Assembly (NCBI RefSeq): GCF_004522215.1
Contig: NZ_SDLR01000005.1
Coordinates: forward strand, 589,086-653,085
Source: Ammoniphilus sp. YIM 78166
GTDB lineage: Bacteria > Bacillota > Bacilli > Aneurinibacillales > RAOX-1
Direction of reading: 5' to 3'
DNA: 64,000 nt
In this document: positions 33,576 through 42,168 of the stretch, piece after piece
Numbering within the stretch: position 1 is the first letter of the stretch
How the letters are laid out: the number at the start of each line of letters is the position of its first letter
The notes under the pieces: generated by a model
Database searches by the model: none
What the model was told of the DNA's origin: nothing
Seen by the model: the letters and a program-made list of their open reading frames with translations, nothing else
Program-made: the position numbers and the translations under genes

Positions 33576-34820
33576 CTACTTTGTTTGGCTAAGGCCGCTT
33601 CCCCATGGGTAGCTCTCTAGGTAAGGATCTGGCTTTACCGCCTCACCAGAGTTCCAAAGCTCTTTAAACTGACCGTCTGCCTGAATCTCTCCAATGCGAA
33701 CGGTTTTCCATACATGCTGATTGGCTCCTTCAATCTTGATGGTTCCGCCTGGTGCGTTAAATTCAATGCCAGGAGCCGCTTCTTTCACCTTATCCACTTC
33801 AAACGATCCAGCCTTGTTTACCGCAGCTGCCCAAAGATGAACGGCATTGTAGGCTGCTTCAATCGGATCGTCGGTGACACGGTCCTGACCATATTTGGCT
33901 TTATACTTCTCTACGAAGGCCTTGTTTTCTGGAGTATCTGTGGTTTGGAAGTAGTTCCAAGCGGCTAAGTGTCCTGCCAGAATATCTCCGCCAATCCCGC
34001 GAATCTCTTCCTCAGCGATACTGACAGACAATACCGTCAACTGGTCAGGCGTAATCCCTGCATCCTTTAATTGCTTGAAAAAAGCGACATTACTATCCCC
34101 ATTCAAGGTGTTAAAAACCACATCGGGCTTGGCACTCTTAATCTTACTAATCAGCGTATTGTAGTCCGTATGACCAAGCGGCGTATATTCTTCTGCCAAC
34201 AGTTCTCCGCCTTCCGCATCCAACTGGGCCTTGATGATTTTATTAGCGGTTCTAGGGAAAACATAGTCCGACCCAATTAAAAAGAACTTCTTTCCTTTAT
34301 TCTCAAGTAACCAGGTGACAGCAGGAACAATTTGCTGATTGGTGGTCGCCCCGGTGTAAAAGATATTAGGGGATGATTCCATTCCTTCGTATTGAACCGG
34401 GTACCACAGCAGTCCATTTTGTTGCTCCACAACGGGCAGCATGGCTTTCCGGCTTGCAGAAGTCCATCCGCCAAAGATGGTCGCTACCTGATCTTTTTGT
34501 AAAAGCTTTTTCGCCTTCTCGGCGAACGTTGGCCAATCCGATGCTCCATCTTCGATAATAGGCTCAATTTTTTTGCCCAATACGCCGCCGGCCTCATTGA
34601 TTTCCTCAATCGCCATTAACTCAGCATCCTTCAAGGAGACCTCACTGATCGACATCGTCCCGCTTAGTGAGTGAAGAATCCCAACTTTTACTGTATCTGC
34701 GGGTGCCGCTGGCTCTGAGCTTCCTGCATTGGATGCTGGCTCCTTCCCTCCACAAGCCGTCAGCAAAAGGGAAATGGTGAGCATAGAAAGTGCAATTCGG
34801 TTTTTGACTACCTTTAACAA
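33576..34820 (-). CDS. urtA: Urea ABC transporter substrate-binding lipoprotein UrtA
   Basis: About 414 aa. TTG 34820 is preferred because AAAGGGGG lies 8 nt upstream; ATG 34850 would add ten residues but lacks a good site. Lipobox LLTAC with the modified Cys at residue 23, then a periplasmic-binding fold: VGILHSLSGTMSISE, FGGWTSASRKAMLPVVEQ, LLWYPVQYEGMESSPN and VYNTLNGDSN-like FNTLNGDSNVAFF, all UrtA hallmarks. First gene of the 12-gene urea uptake and hydrolysis operon, under two GlnR/TnrA boxes. Confidence 0.95.
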   Translation of the reverse strand: MLKVVKNRIALSMLTISLLLTACGGKEPASNAGSSEPAAPADTVKVGILHSLSGTMSISEVSLKDAELMAIEEINEAGGVLGKKIEPIIEDGASDWPTFAEKAKKLLQKDQVATIFGGWTSASRKAMLPVVEQQNGLLWYPVQYEGMESSPNIFYTGATTNQQIVPAVTWLLENKGKKFFLIGSDYVFPRTANKIIKAQLDAEGGELLAEEYTPLGHTDYNTLISKIKSAKPDVVFNTLNGDSNVAFFKQLKDAGITPDQLTVLSVSIAEEEIRGIGGDILAGHLAAWNYFQTTDTPENKAFVEKYKAKYGQDRVTDDPIEAAYNAVHLWAAAVNKAGSFEVDKVKEAAPGIEFNAPGGTIKIEGANQHVWKTVRIGEIQADGQFKELWNSGEAVKPDPYLESYPWGSGLSQTK

Positions 34821-34904
34821 TGTAGAAGCCCCCTTTATCTTTGTTAACATTCATCCAGCTTGAAAAATAATCTTCCAACTCCCCCTTCCACCTTTATACA
34901 GTTA

Positions 34905-34921
34905 TGTAATATTCACTAACA
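34905..34921. promoter_or_regulatory. GlnR/TnrA box 1 (near transcription start)
   Basis: TGTAATATTCACTAACA fits TGTNA-N7-TNACA exactly. Its centre is about +9 relative to the start point predicted from the TATAAT at 34929, a place suited to repression. Confidence 0.8.
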
Positions 34922-34928
34922 TTTTTTA

Positions 34929-34958
34929 ATTATAGCCACTCTCTCCAAAATCAGTTAA
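34929..34958 (-). promoter_or_regulatory. Promoter of the urt-ure operon
   Basis: On the minus strand TTAACT (34958-34953), 18-bp spacer, TATAAT (34934-34929). Predicted start point near 34922. The weak -35 fits an activator-dependent promoter. Confidence 0.65.
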
Positions 34959-34963
34959 GTTTG

Positions 34964-34980
34964 TGTTACATAATCTTACA
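34964..34980. promoter_or_regulatory. GlnR/TnrA box 2 (upstream, activation position)
   Basis: TGTTACATAATCTTACA fits TGTNA-N7-TNACA exactly. Its centre lies about 50 bp upstream of the predicted start point, the known position for TnrA-activated promoters in Bacillus. Confidence 0.85.
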
Positions 34981-34994
34981 TCGTTTTTTGAAAC

Positions 34995-35037
34995 AAAAAA
35001 ACGACTTCAAAGGCAATCAACCTTTAAAGTCGTTTTT
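34995..35037 (-). terminator. Terminator of the aldo/keto reductase gene
   Basis: Stem AAAAACGACTT / AAGTCGTTTTT with T-run on the minus strand; separates the reductase from the urt promoter. Confidence 0.88.
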
Positions 35038-35038
35038 A

Positions 35039-36031
35039 TTAAACTTGACGTCGGAACTTTTCTAAAAAGCGTTGCGGGTATTCCGATGGCAGCTTGCTCG
35101 TCTCATGAAGCTCGTTCCAGTGTTCCTGACTTAGTCTCCAGCCCACGCTGCCCATATTTTCTTCGAGCTGTTCCATGGTGGAAGCCCCAAAGATCGGAGA
35201 AGTAACGCCCTCTCGCTCCAGTAACCAGTTCAACGCGACTTGGGCCGGCGTTTTTTGATTGGCTGCCGCGATCGACTTGACTTTGTCCAAGATCTCAAAA
35301 TTCTTCCTTAGCGCTTTATTTTCCCAATCATACTCTCCAGTAAAGCCCATGGAAAAACGTCCAAAGGAAGGGGCATCCCCTGGTTCATACTTGCCGGTCA
35401 GAAAACCGCCGCCAAGCGGAGCCCATGGCAAAATGCCGACTTCTTCTTCTAAACACAAAGGAATGACTTCCCTGTCCATCTCGCGATTGACAAGGCTGTA
35501 CTGTGGCTGGATCGAGATGAACCGGACATAATTACGGAAATCGCTGATGCCAAGAGCCTTCATCATCTGCCAAGCCAAAAAGTTGGAGCAGCCGATGTAT
35601 CGGACTTTTCCGGAAGACACAAGATCATCAAGCGTTCTTAACGTCTCTTCGATCGGCGTAATATGATCCCATACGTGCAATTGATACAGATCAATATAGT
35701 CCGTCTTCAGTCGGCGAAGGCTGGCCTCTACTCCTTCCATGATCCGTCTGCGGGAATAGCCAACATCATTCGGATGCGGTCCGACCTTCATTCGTACCTT
35801 GGTCGCCAACACCACTTCCGATCTTCTGCTTTGGATCGCCTCTCCCACGATCTCCTCCGCCACCCCTCGGTTATACACATCCGCGGTGTCAATGAAGTTC
35901 CCACCTTGCCCTAGAAATGAATCCACCATTTTCAAAGACTCTTCCTTGTCCGCTTCTCTTCCAAAGGTCATCGTCCCTAAGCAAAGCTCGGAAACCACGA
36001 GACCGCTTTTTCCTAATTTCCGGTATTCCAT
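35039..36031 (-). CDS. Aldo/keto reductase
   Basis: 330 aa TIM-barrel NADPH-dependent oxidoreductase. Catalytic tetrad Asp48 (FIDTADVYNRG), Tyr53, Lys78 (LATKV), His in LYQLHVWD; C-terminal cofactor region PIFGASTMEQLEENM. YajO/YhdN-like group; substrate unknown. Separated by 24 bp from the pirin gene, likely cotranscribed. Confidence 0.92.
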   Translation of the reverse strand: MEYRKLGKSGLVVSELCLGTMTFGREADKEESLKMVDSFLGQGGNFIDTADVYNRGVAEEIVGEAIQSRRSEVVLATKVRMKVGPHPNDVGYSRRRIMEGVEASLRRLKTDYIDLYQLHVWDHITPIEETLRTLDDLVSSGKVRYIGCSNFLAWQMMKALGISDFRNYVRFISIQPQYSLVNREMDREVIPLCLEEEVGILPWAPLGGGFLTGKYEPGDAPSFGRFSMGFTGEYDWENKALRKNFEILDKVKSIAAANQKTPAQVALNWLLEREGVTSPIFGASTMEQLEENMGSVGWRLSQEHWNELHETSKLPSEYPQRFLEKFRRQV

Positions 36032-36055
36032 GTTAACCTCCTCAATTATGTACGT

Positions 36056-36760
36056 TTAGGGCAGATCCATCAGCATAAAGGATGCGCCTGCATGGGAACG
36101 GATAGTAAGTTCCGTTAGGTCTGTAATCCTGGCTGCGTCACGATTATTCAACGTATACTCCCCGTTTAGCTCCAGTTGACCCTCTGTCACAAAAAGGTAG
36201 ATTTTTCTGCCTACCTCTTGCTGAAAGGTGATAGTGTTTCCTGCTTCGAGTGAAGCCATAAAAATGGTCAAATCCTGGTGGATATAGGTAATCTCGTCCG
36301 ACTTAATCCGGCTAGACACCACAGGGAGCAGTTGATTTTTCGTTGCTTCTACATTATAGGCTTTTTGTTCATAGGATGGCTTGAGCCCTTTTTCCCATGG
36401 CAAAAACCAGAGCTGCAGCGTATTGGCCACCTCATCTGGGGATGAATTAATCTCCGAATGCAAGATTCCCGTCCCCGCCGTCATACGCTGAACTTCACCC
36501 GGTCGAAGCACCTCTTCCCCGCCGGTGTTATCCTTGTGCTGTAATTGACCTTTCAAGGCAAAGGTTACAATTTCCATGTCGCGGTGTGGATGGGTGCCAA
36601 AGCCTTCCCCCGGTTGAATGAAATCATCATTAAATACACGCAAGGGACCAAAGTTCATATTCGTGGGATCATGATAATCGGCAAAAGAAAAGCTGAAATT
36701 ACATTGCAGCCAACCATGATTGGCAGAATACCTCGAAGCAGCAGGGTATAGTTTAATCAT
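36056..36760 (-). CDS. Pirin-family bicupin protein
   Basis: 234 aa from ATG 36760 (GGAAAGGGGAAAGGAT upstream); the longer frame to 36853 would run into the divergent gene's control region. Metal-binding cupin signature FGTHPHRDMEIVTFALKGQLQHKD and GTGILHSEINSSPDE, as in quercetinase-like YhaK. Forms an operon with the aldo/keto reductase. Role probably in oxidative or redox sensing; some members are quercetin dioxygenases. Confidence 0.9.
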   Translation of the reverse strand: MIKLYPAASRYSANHGWLQCNFSFSFADYHDPTNMNFGPLRVFNDDFIQPGEGFGTHPHRDMEIVTFALKGQLQHKDNTGGEEVLRPGEVQRMTAGTGILHSEINSSPDEVANTLQLWFLPWEKGLKPSYEQKAYNVEATKNQLLPVVSSRIKSDEITYIHQDLTIFMASLEAGNTITFQQEVGRKIYLFVTEGQLELNGEYTLNNRDAARITDLTELTIRSHAGASFMLMDLP

Positions 36761-36855
36761 ATCCTTTCCCCTTTCCAGATAACTAACTTTATGTAAGTAT
36801 CTTAATGTGCTATACTTAGCTTTGTCAAGTTCCTTGAAGAATAGGAGGGGCACCC

Positions 36856-37158
36856 ATGAATCATCTGTATATTCGTCATACCGTAGGTGGAAAATTATTT
36901 CTGGATACGAAATTGCACCAGGCTAGCTACGAAATCGTGGAAAAGGACGGTTGCTGGGAATTTCATATTCATGTGCCGGATGATCACTTAGCCCACGATA
37001 TTTTGAAGCATCGTGATGAACTGAACATCTTTGAAGTCGCACAAGGTCAGGCCAATCAAAAGTCTTGGTACTACACGCGAGATGGTTCCGTGGAGTATGA
37101 CCACGCCACCAAGCGCTTAACCATTTACGCCAACTCCAAGATCGATTACCCTGTCTAA
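36856..37158 (+). CDS. Hypothetical 100-aa protein
   Basis: Starts MNHLYIRHTVGGKLFLDTK after AGGAGGGGCACCC. Compact, His-rich, predicted beta-alpha (WEFHIHVPDDHLAHDIL, SWYYTRDGSVEYDHATKRL). Divergent from the pirin gene with only 95 bp between starts. No family recognised. Confidence 0.65.
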   Translation: MNHLYIRHTVGGKLFLDTKLHQASYEIVEKDGCWEFHIHVPDDHLAHDILKHRDELNIFEVAQGQANQKSWYYTRDGSVEYDHATKRLTIYANSKIDYPV

Positions 37159-37168
37159 AATGGGCAAA

Positions 37169-37200
37169 AGACGCACCCTGTGGCGAAGGTGCGTCTATTT
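37169..37200. terminator. Terminator between 37158 and the PstS-like gene
   Basis: Stem AGACGCACC / GGTGCGTCT with 10-nt loop and T-rich tail on the plus side. Confidence 0.8.
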
Positions 37201-37209
37201 CTTTGTCGG

Positions 37210-38202
37210 TTATTGAATCAACTTAACCGCTTCTTGATACATATTATCCGGAAGTTTAATATAGCCAACAGTCTCGGAAAGCTCAGGCACATTTTCTAAA
37301 TAAAATTCAACAAAAGCCTTTACTTGTGGCTTTTCAGCCATAGCCTTGGTATTTACATGGATAAACATCGGACGAGACAGCGGAGTATAGGATCCGTCAT
37401 TGATGCTTTCAGGCGTTGGCACTATGGCTTGAGCATCCGCATTGGCTTTGATTGGCACGATCTTCATCTTGTCCTTGTTCTCCACATAGTAAGCAAAACC
37501 AAAGTAGCCTAAAGAATATTTATCTTGAGAAACCCCTTGAACTAATACATGGTCATCCTCAGAAGCTGTATAGTCGGCACGGCTCTGTCCGGATTTTCCC
37601 ATGATCGCTTCTGTGAAGTAATCAAACGTTCCGGAATCTGTACCCGGTCCATAGAGTTTGATTGGTTCGTTTGGCCATTCAGGACGCACATCAGACCAGT
37701 TCTTTACGGTGCTCTCCGGGTTCCAAATTAACTTTAATTCTTCAGCCGTTAAATGATCCACCCAATCGTTAGCCGGATTCACAACAACAGACAATCCATC
37801 AAAGGCAATTGGAAGCTCAACCCACTCAATTCCGTTTTGCTTCGCTAATTCGGCTTCTTCTTTCTTAATGGGTCTAGAAGAATCGTTAATGTCTGTCTCA
37901 CCAGCTACAAACTTCTTAAAGCCTCCGCCAGTTCCGGATACCCCCACCGTGGTTCGTACTTCTGGGTGAACCTTCAGGAATTCTTCCGCTACCGCTTCGG
38001 TAATCGGGAAAACAGTGGAAGAGCCGTCGACAACAACACTACCACTTAGTTTATTTTCAGGCTGGCTCTCGCTTCCAGCTTGCTGTTGTTCTCCATTTTG
38101 TTGTGCATTGGATGGCTGACTGCTTCCTCCGCAACCTGTCATTAATGCAACTGCTAGTACTAACGTCGTTACGAGACTACTTGCCTTCCTGATCTTTTTC
38201 AC
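37210..38202 (-). CDS. PstS-family phosphate-binding lipoprotein
   Basis: 330 aa from GTG 38202 (or GTG 38214). Signal with lipobox MTGC, a Gln/Ser-rich linker, then the PstS fold: VVVDGSSTVFPITEAVAEEF, VSGTGGGFKKFVAGETDIND, LYGPGTDSGTFDYFTEAI. Binds phosphate outside the membrane. No pstCAB or phoU follows, so it is an orphan or its transporter lies elsewhere. Monocistronic, ends in a terminator region. Confidence 0.9.
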   Translation of the reverse strand: MKKIRKASSLVTTLVLAVALMTGCGGSSQPSNAQQNGEQQQAGSESQPENKLSGSVVVDGSSTVFPITEAVAEEFLKVHPEVRTTVGVSGTGGGFKKFVAGETDINDSSRPIKKEEAELAKQNGIEWVELPIAFDGLSVVVNPANDWVDHLTAEELKLIWNPESTVKNWSDVRPEWPNEPIKLYGPGTDSGTFDYFTEAIMGKSGQSRADYTASEDDHVLVQGVSQDKYSLGYFGFAYYVENKDKMKIVPIKANADAQAIVPTPESINDGSYTPLSRPMFIHVNTKAMAEKPQVKAFVEFYLENVPELSETVGYIKLPDNMYQEAVKLIQ

Positions 38203-38332
38203 GATGTTTCGCACCCCACTCGATTTATTTTTTTGGTACAGGACTAACTATACACGTCATTTGTTGAAATTTAATAAAGCGAGTGTAAAAAAAGCGTTAA
38301 GTAACCCCAATGAAAACGGTGCCAAAAATGGA

Positions 38333-38393
38333 TTGACACAAAATAAAATATCATGTTAAAATATTAACTTTTAATCATTTTTGTGTTATAATT
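38333..38393 (+). promoter_or_regulatory. Tandem promoters of the CarD gene
   Basis: TTGACA (38333) with TTAAAA 17 bp on, and TTAACT with extended TGTGTTATAAT 17 bp on (TATAAT near 38387). Both precede the CarD start at 38426. Confidence 0.6.
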
Positions 38394-38425
38394 GAAAAGT
38401 TGTGATTATATGAGGAGGTGGATTT

Positions 38426-38905
38426 ATGTTTGAGATTGGAGATAAAGTTTTTTATCCAATGCATGGTGCTGCTGTGATTGAGGCCATCGAGGAAAAGGAA
38501 ATCCTTGGAGAAAAGCAGCTTTACTATGTCATGAATATACCTCTCAAAGATATGCAAGTGATGATCCCTAAGAATAAAACAACTGATTTAGGAATCCGTG
38601 AAGTGGTAGATGCCGATATCATGGAAAATGTGCTGACTTATTTTCATGATGGAGAATCTCAGACTATCGGCAATCCTCTGCATCGTCAACGGATATACAT
38701 GAATAAAATGAAGACCGGCGATATCTATGAAGGAGCTGAGGTTATCCGAGATCTTTCACGCATTGGCAAACAAAAAAACCTGGGCGCAGGCGATAAAATG
38801 ATGTTGAATACAGCCAGACAAATTCTCATCAGCGAAATGATTCTCGTCAAAGGCATTGAACGAGAGCAAGCCACCCATTTGCTTGATAAGGTAATCAATA
38901 ATTAA
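38426..38905 (+). CDS. CarD/CdnL-family RNA polymerase-binding regulator
   Basis: 159 aa. N-terminal Tudor-like RNA polymerase interaction domain (FEIGDKVFYPMHGAAVIEAIE, MQVMIPKNKT) and C-terminal helical DNA-binding domain (GDIYEGAEVIRDLSRIGKQKNLG, DKMMLNTARQIL). Length and layout as in Bacillales CarD proteins, which stabilise open complexes, often at rRNA promoters. Strong AT-rich promoters and AGGAGGTGG site suggest high expression. Confidence 0.92.
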   Translation: MFEIGDKVFYPMHGAAVIEAIEEKEILGEKQLYYVMNIPLKDMQVMIPKNKTTDLGIREVVDADIMENVLTYFHDGESQTIGNPLHRQRIYMNKMKTGDIYEGAEVIRDLSRIGKQKNLGAGDKMMLNTARQILISEMILVKGIEREQATHLLDKVINN

Positions 38906-38910
38906 CTATT

Positions 38911-38957
38911 AAGAGGGTGTCCCCTGCTAAGTACAGCGAGGACACCCTCTTCGTTTT
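38911..38957. terminator. Terminator between CarD and thioesterase genes
   Basis: Stem AAGAGGGTGTCC / GGACACCCTCTT (38911-38922, 38940-38951) followed by CGTTTTTAT. Same stem as the hairpin at 2647. Confidence 0.85.
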
Positions 38958-39454
38958 TATAGGGTTAGATCCTGAGCCCATTCACTACTCGCCTTTCTTC
39001 TTTCTTTGCGTCGAAGCGCACGACTAGGACCGGAGCTGTGAAGCTTCCTTTCTTCTTCTGTTTCTGGGAAAATACTCGGAATCTCCGCCGGATTCCCCTG
39101 ATCATCCAAAGCAACAAACGTTAAGAAGCTGGTTGCTGCAATATTTTTTTCTCCTGTCTTTAAATCCTCAGTCACAACCTTCACAAAAACTTCCATTGAG
39201 GTTCTACCGGTAAAAGTTACATAGCTTTCTAAAGATACAGAGTTACCAGCATGAATCGGTCGCAAAAAGTCAACAGAATCGGTGGAGGCCGTTACAACAT
39301 CCTTTCTCGAATGTCTCTTCGCAGCAAGTGACGCGATGTCATCAATCATGCTCATCAGCTTCCCACCAAATAAAGTATTGTGGTTATTGGTATCTGGTGG
39401 AAACACATTGCTGATCTTAATACATCTTGATTCCTTCATTGATTTGGCTTCCAT
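38957..39454 (-). CDS. Hotdog-fold acyl-CoA thioesterase
   Basis: 165 aa from ATG 39454 (AAAGGAAG upstream). Typical YciA/BACH-type motifs: NVFPPDTNNHNTLFGGKLMSMIDD and ASTDSVDFLRPIHAGNSV, with hotdog helix and catalytic Asp/Asn region. Hydrolyses acyl-CoA; C-terminal basic tail (RALRRKERRKASSE) is unusual. Bacillales homologs exist (YkhA type). Confidence 0.9.
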   Translation of the reverse strand: MEAKSMKESRCIKISNVFPPDTNNHNTLFGGKLMSMIDDIASLAAKRHSRKDVVTASTDSVDFLRPIHAGNSVSLESYVTFTGRTSMEVFVKVVTEDLKTGEKNIAATSFLTFVALDDQGNPAEIPSIFPETEEERKLHSSGPSRALRRKERRKASSEWAQDLTL

Positions 39455-39538
39455 TTTCAAATCTTCCTTTCGCGAGATTTCAACCATTCTACCATACTCT
39501 CTACTAAAATGGAGATTCTTGCCGAAAAAAAAGAAGAG

Positions 39539-39925
39539 TTACCATAACCCTCCTCCTCGTGCCCATCTTACAAATTGTTCGCTGTAATTGTTATTATGGT
39601 AAAGATTATGCTCCCGTTCCCCGATCCTACTTCTTGCCCGTTCCATGACCGTAGAGTTCTTAAAACTCACTGGACTGTAGACGACTTTAATGGCATTTCC
39701 TTTTGCATAGTCTTGTAAACCGGCCTCTACAATAACCCCAGAGTAATAGTTATAAAAAATCACCCTTCCCTCACCAGAGTAAAGACCATGATGAGAATTC
39801 CCTAATCGTGTTACGACCAAGTGATCAGCTATGCAATAATCAGAGGGAGGAAGGGGAGGGGCGTCAACAACCTGAGGCACAATCTTTTTCTCTTTTTGAC
39901 CCCTTAACCAAGCAAAAATTTTCAT
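39539..39925 (-). CDS. LRAT-like (NlpC/P60 superfamily) protein with Cys-to-Ser change
   Basis: About 128 aa from ATG 39925 (GGGGAAAAGTGAA upstream). Contains DHLVVTRLGNSHHGLYSGEG and RARSRIGEREHNLYHNN, matching the lecithin:retinol acyltransferase-like permuted papain fold. In active members the next motif is NCEHF; here it is NYSEQF, so the nucleophile Cys is Ser and the following His is Gln. Either inactive or a serine variant. ATG 39940 is a possible alternative start. Confidence 0.65.
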   Translation of the reverse strand: MKIFAWLRGQKEKKIVPQVVDAPPLPPSDYCIADHLVVTRLGNSHHGLYSGEGRVIFYNYYSGVIVEAGLQDYAKGNAIKVVYSPVSFKNSTVMERARSRIGEREHNLYHNNNYSEQFVRWARGGGLW

Positions 39926-39988
39926 TTCACTTTTCCCCATCTATCTACTTCACTGATAGTGATATTCTATCATGAATTCATGTAGTTT

Positions 39989-40657
39989 CTAAGCGCTATC
40001 TTTCGGTTTCATGCGTCCTCTCTCCGGTGGATTTTTGGGGTGACTGCGGTTTTCTTGCTGGCGAAGCCGCTGGGCTCTTTTATGCTGGGCGATTTCCTTT
40101 GACGTGAGGGCGTTTTTCTGCAATTTAACTTCGCTTAGATATCTAATTAATAATTCCGCTGTATTGACCGCGTCATCGATCCCCCTATGGGCTATTCCCT
40201 TTGGTTCTATTCCAGCGAGATCTAATGCTGTTTTTAGACCCACTTGATTTTTTGTTATGCCTAATAACTTGCCAATCTGCTGTTGAATATCGTTATAGTT
40301 TATCAGCCAATCCAGGCGCATCCGATTGCGCAAGCATTCGTTAATAAAATGAAGACGATCGTCTCTCCCCCATGAACAGAGGTAATACCCATCCCCTAGC
40401 CATTTGGAAAAACGCTCCACCCCCTCTTTAAAGGTGACAGCTTGCTTTAGATCTTCCTTCGTCATGTTGATAAATTTCCTTGTACTCTTCGCCACATACC
40501 CACTCTTGGGTTTGATATAAATTTGAAATTGATCCGTTATCGTCCCCGACTTTAAATCGACCTTGCACGCGCCAATTTCCACGATTTCACTTAATTGGCC
40601 TTTTCTATATCGTTTAACGAGCTCCAAATCGAATACAACAGCATTCAAAACAATCAT
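39989..40657 (-). CDS. DEDDh 3'-5' exonuclease domain protein
   Basis: 222 aa. ExoI motif with Asp10 and Glu12 (VVFDLELVKRY), ExoII region CSWGRDDRLHFINEC, ExoIII HRGIDDAVNTAELL (DEDDh type). Resembles KapD/ERI1-like exonucleases of Bacillales. The C-terminal ~40 residues are very basic and probably disordered (QHKRAQRLRQQENRSHP). Acts on RNA or DNA 3' ends; in Bacillus KapD inhibits sporulation kinase KinA signalling, but orthology is not shown here. Confidence 0.85.
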   Translation of the reverse strand: MIVLNAVVFDLELVKRYRKGQLSEIVEIGACKVDLKSGTITDQFQIYIKPKSGYVAKSTRKFINMTKEDLKQAVTFKEGVERFSKWLGDGYYLCSWGRDDRLHFINECLRNRMRLDWLINYNDIQQQIGKLLGITKNQVGLKTALDLAGIEPKGIAHRGIDDAVNTAELLIRYLSEVKLQKNALTSKEIAQHKRAQRLRQQENRSHPKNPPERGRMKPKDSA

Positions 40658-40811
40658 CCTTTGCTGGTGGTTTATCTCTTATTTTCCCTTTAAACATAGG
40701 GTTTTATCAGTATAGGCAAAATTTGGTCCATACCCAGATGGGGTATTTCATGTTACCCTCTAACGGACGGGGACATCCTGACCCCAAATACTCGCTTAAA
40801 GGATGGTTAGT

Positions 40812-41726
40812 ATGAAAAAAACAAAGATGATGAGCATGATCCTTGCCACAGGTCTCCTGTTTTCCAGCGTCTTTGGCGCAGCAGCTGATGCGGCTGCTCT
40901 AACAGTGGGCGAGAAAGCGGCTAGCCGAGCCAAAACCTATATCGGGCATCCAATAGACAATCACACGTCTGGCTATTTTGTATCTTATCTCCTTGGTAAA
41001 GAAGGAGTAAAAGTACCTAGCAATTTAGCAGCATTGAGCAAAGAAGGAAGCTTAATTACGAACAAGGCCAATCTTCGTCCAGGTGACTTGTTATTTTTTG
41101 GGACAAGCCCTTCTGACCTACTGGCTGTCGGTATCTATACAGGCAACCAAAAGTTTATTATTGCCTATCAGCCTTATAAAACCGTCCAGCAAATGGATTT
41201 AAATTCTTCGGTAGCCTCACGCTACTATCTAGGCGCCAAGCGTCTGTCGAATACAACGACTCAAACAACCGCACCCTCTTCTTCCGTAAACGTGGAAAGG
41301 GTTATCTCTGCAGGGATGAAGTACCTAGGAACCCCATACGAGTTCGGTTCGAACCGATCAAGCACCCGAACGTTTGACTGCTCTGACTTTGTCCGTCGTG
41401 CATTTATTCAAGGAGCTGGGATTACCCTACCTTCTAATTCTCGCACCCAGGCAGATGCCGTGAAAAAAATGGGACAAACATCTACGAACTGGAAAAACCT
41501 CAAGCGTGGGGACCTGATGTTCTTCATGTCCTATAAAGGGCCAAAAGCATCCGATTATAAAGGAATCAACAAGTCCAGCCAAAGAATTACCCATGTAGGA
41601 ATCTATTTAGGAAATGGAAAAATCCTTCATACCTATTCTAAAGCTTCCGGTGGGGTAAGAACGGATTCCATTGCGGGAACACATTGGGAACACCGCTTCA
41701 TCTTTGGGGGAACGGTCAAAAAATAA
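40812..41726 (+). CDS. Secreted NlpC/P60 peptidoglycan hydrolase with a degenerate first domain
   Basis: 304 aa from ATG 40812 (AAAGG at proper spacing). Signal peptide ending ...FGAAADA. Two NlpC/P60-like domains: residues ~35-145 keep the fold (GYFVSYLL, LRPGDLLFFG, AVGIYTG) but the catalytic Cys is Thr and the His is Ala; residues ~160-304 are intact with Cys190 (FDCSDFV), HVGIYLGNG and THWEHRF. A Thr/Ser-rich linker joins them. Likely gamma-D-Glu-dipeptidase; the first domain may bind wall. Confidence 0.88.
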   Translation: MKKTKMMSMILATGLLFSSVFGAAADAAALTVGEKAASRAKTYIGHPIDNHTSGYFVSYLLGKEGVKVPSNLAALSKEGSLITNKANLRPGDLLFFGTSPSDLLAVGIYTGNQKFIIAYQPYKTVQQMDLNSSVASRYYLGAKRLSNTTTQTTAPSSSVNVERVISAGMKYLGTPYEFGSNRSSTRTFDCSDFVRRAFIQGAGITLPSNSRTQADAVKKMGQTSTNWKNLKRGDLMFFMSYKGPKASDYKGINKSSQRITHVGIYLGNGKILHTYSKASGGVRTDSIAGTHWEHRFIFGGTVKK

Positions 41727-41738
41727 TACAGCGAGAGT

Positions 41739-41779
41739 AGCCAGGCAGGAGATATAAACTCCATGCTTGGCTTTTTTTC
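41739..41779 (+). terminator. Terminator of the NlpC/P60 gene
   Basis: Stem AGCCAGGCA / TGCTTGGCT followed by eight T-rich bases. Confidence 0.85.
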
Positions 41780-41880
41780 AATTAGGCTAAAGTTTCGGGT
41801 ATACAATGTACGTCAACTTATTTTATCATATACATAAGATAATTTTATAAAAGAAACCTGACGTGACTCGTTGAACCCAG

Positions 41881-42105
41881 TTTACCGATCTGCACAGTAT
41901 ACCCGAAGCCTATCAGTTCGATTCTTGGGACCAGCTGTTTAGCCTGCCGAAACTATGAGATGCCGTCATTATGGCCACTCAGGATCGACAACACTATAAC
42001 CCGATTCTGAAGGCCCTAACTAAAGGATACCATATTTTAGTAGAAAAGCCACTGAGTCCTAGCCTATATGAATGCATGGAAATAAAGTTGGCAGCGGAGT
42101 GGACT
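41881..42105 (+). pseudogene. Remnant of a Gfo/Idh/MocA oxidoreductase gene
   Basis: One frame reads FTDLHSIPEAYQFDSWDQL, a TGA (41956-41958), then DAVIMATQDRQHYNPILKAL and GYHILVEKPLSPSLYECM, the Rossmann-fold middle of an Idh/MocA protein. No start, no C-terminal two thirds, and the family has no Cys at the TGA position, so decay rather than recoding. 41780-42168 holds nothing else. Confidence 0.75.
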
Positions 42106-42168
42106 CATTCTCAGTTTATGCTATGTTATGTCCTCCTCTATACTCCATTTTTTGAGACCCAGATAAAT

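Noticed and set aside
40658..40811. c-di-AMP (ydaO-type) riboswitch before the NlpC/P60 gene
   Set aside because: The leader is only about 150 nt and shows two small GC hairpins but none of the conserved ydaO segments I could recognise.
41956..41958. In-frame TGA in the MocA-like stretch as a third Sec codon
   Set aside because: Idh/MocA proteins have no catalytic Cys there, no SECIS-like hairpin follows, and the gene lacks both ends; it is decay.
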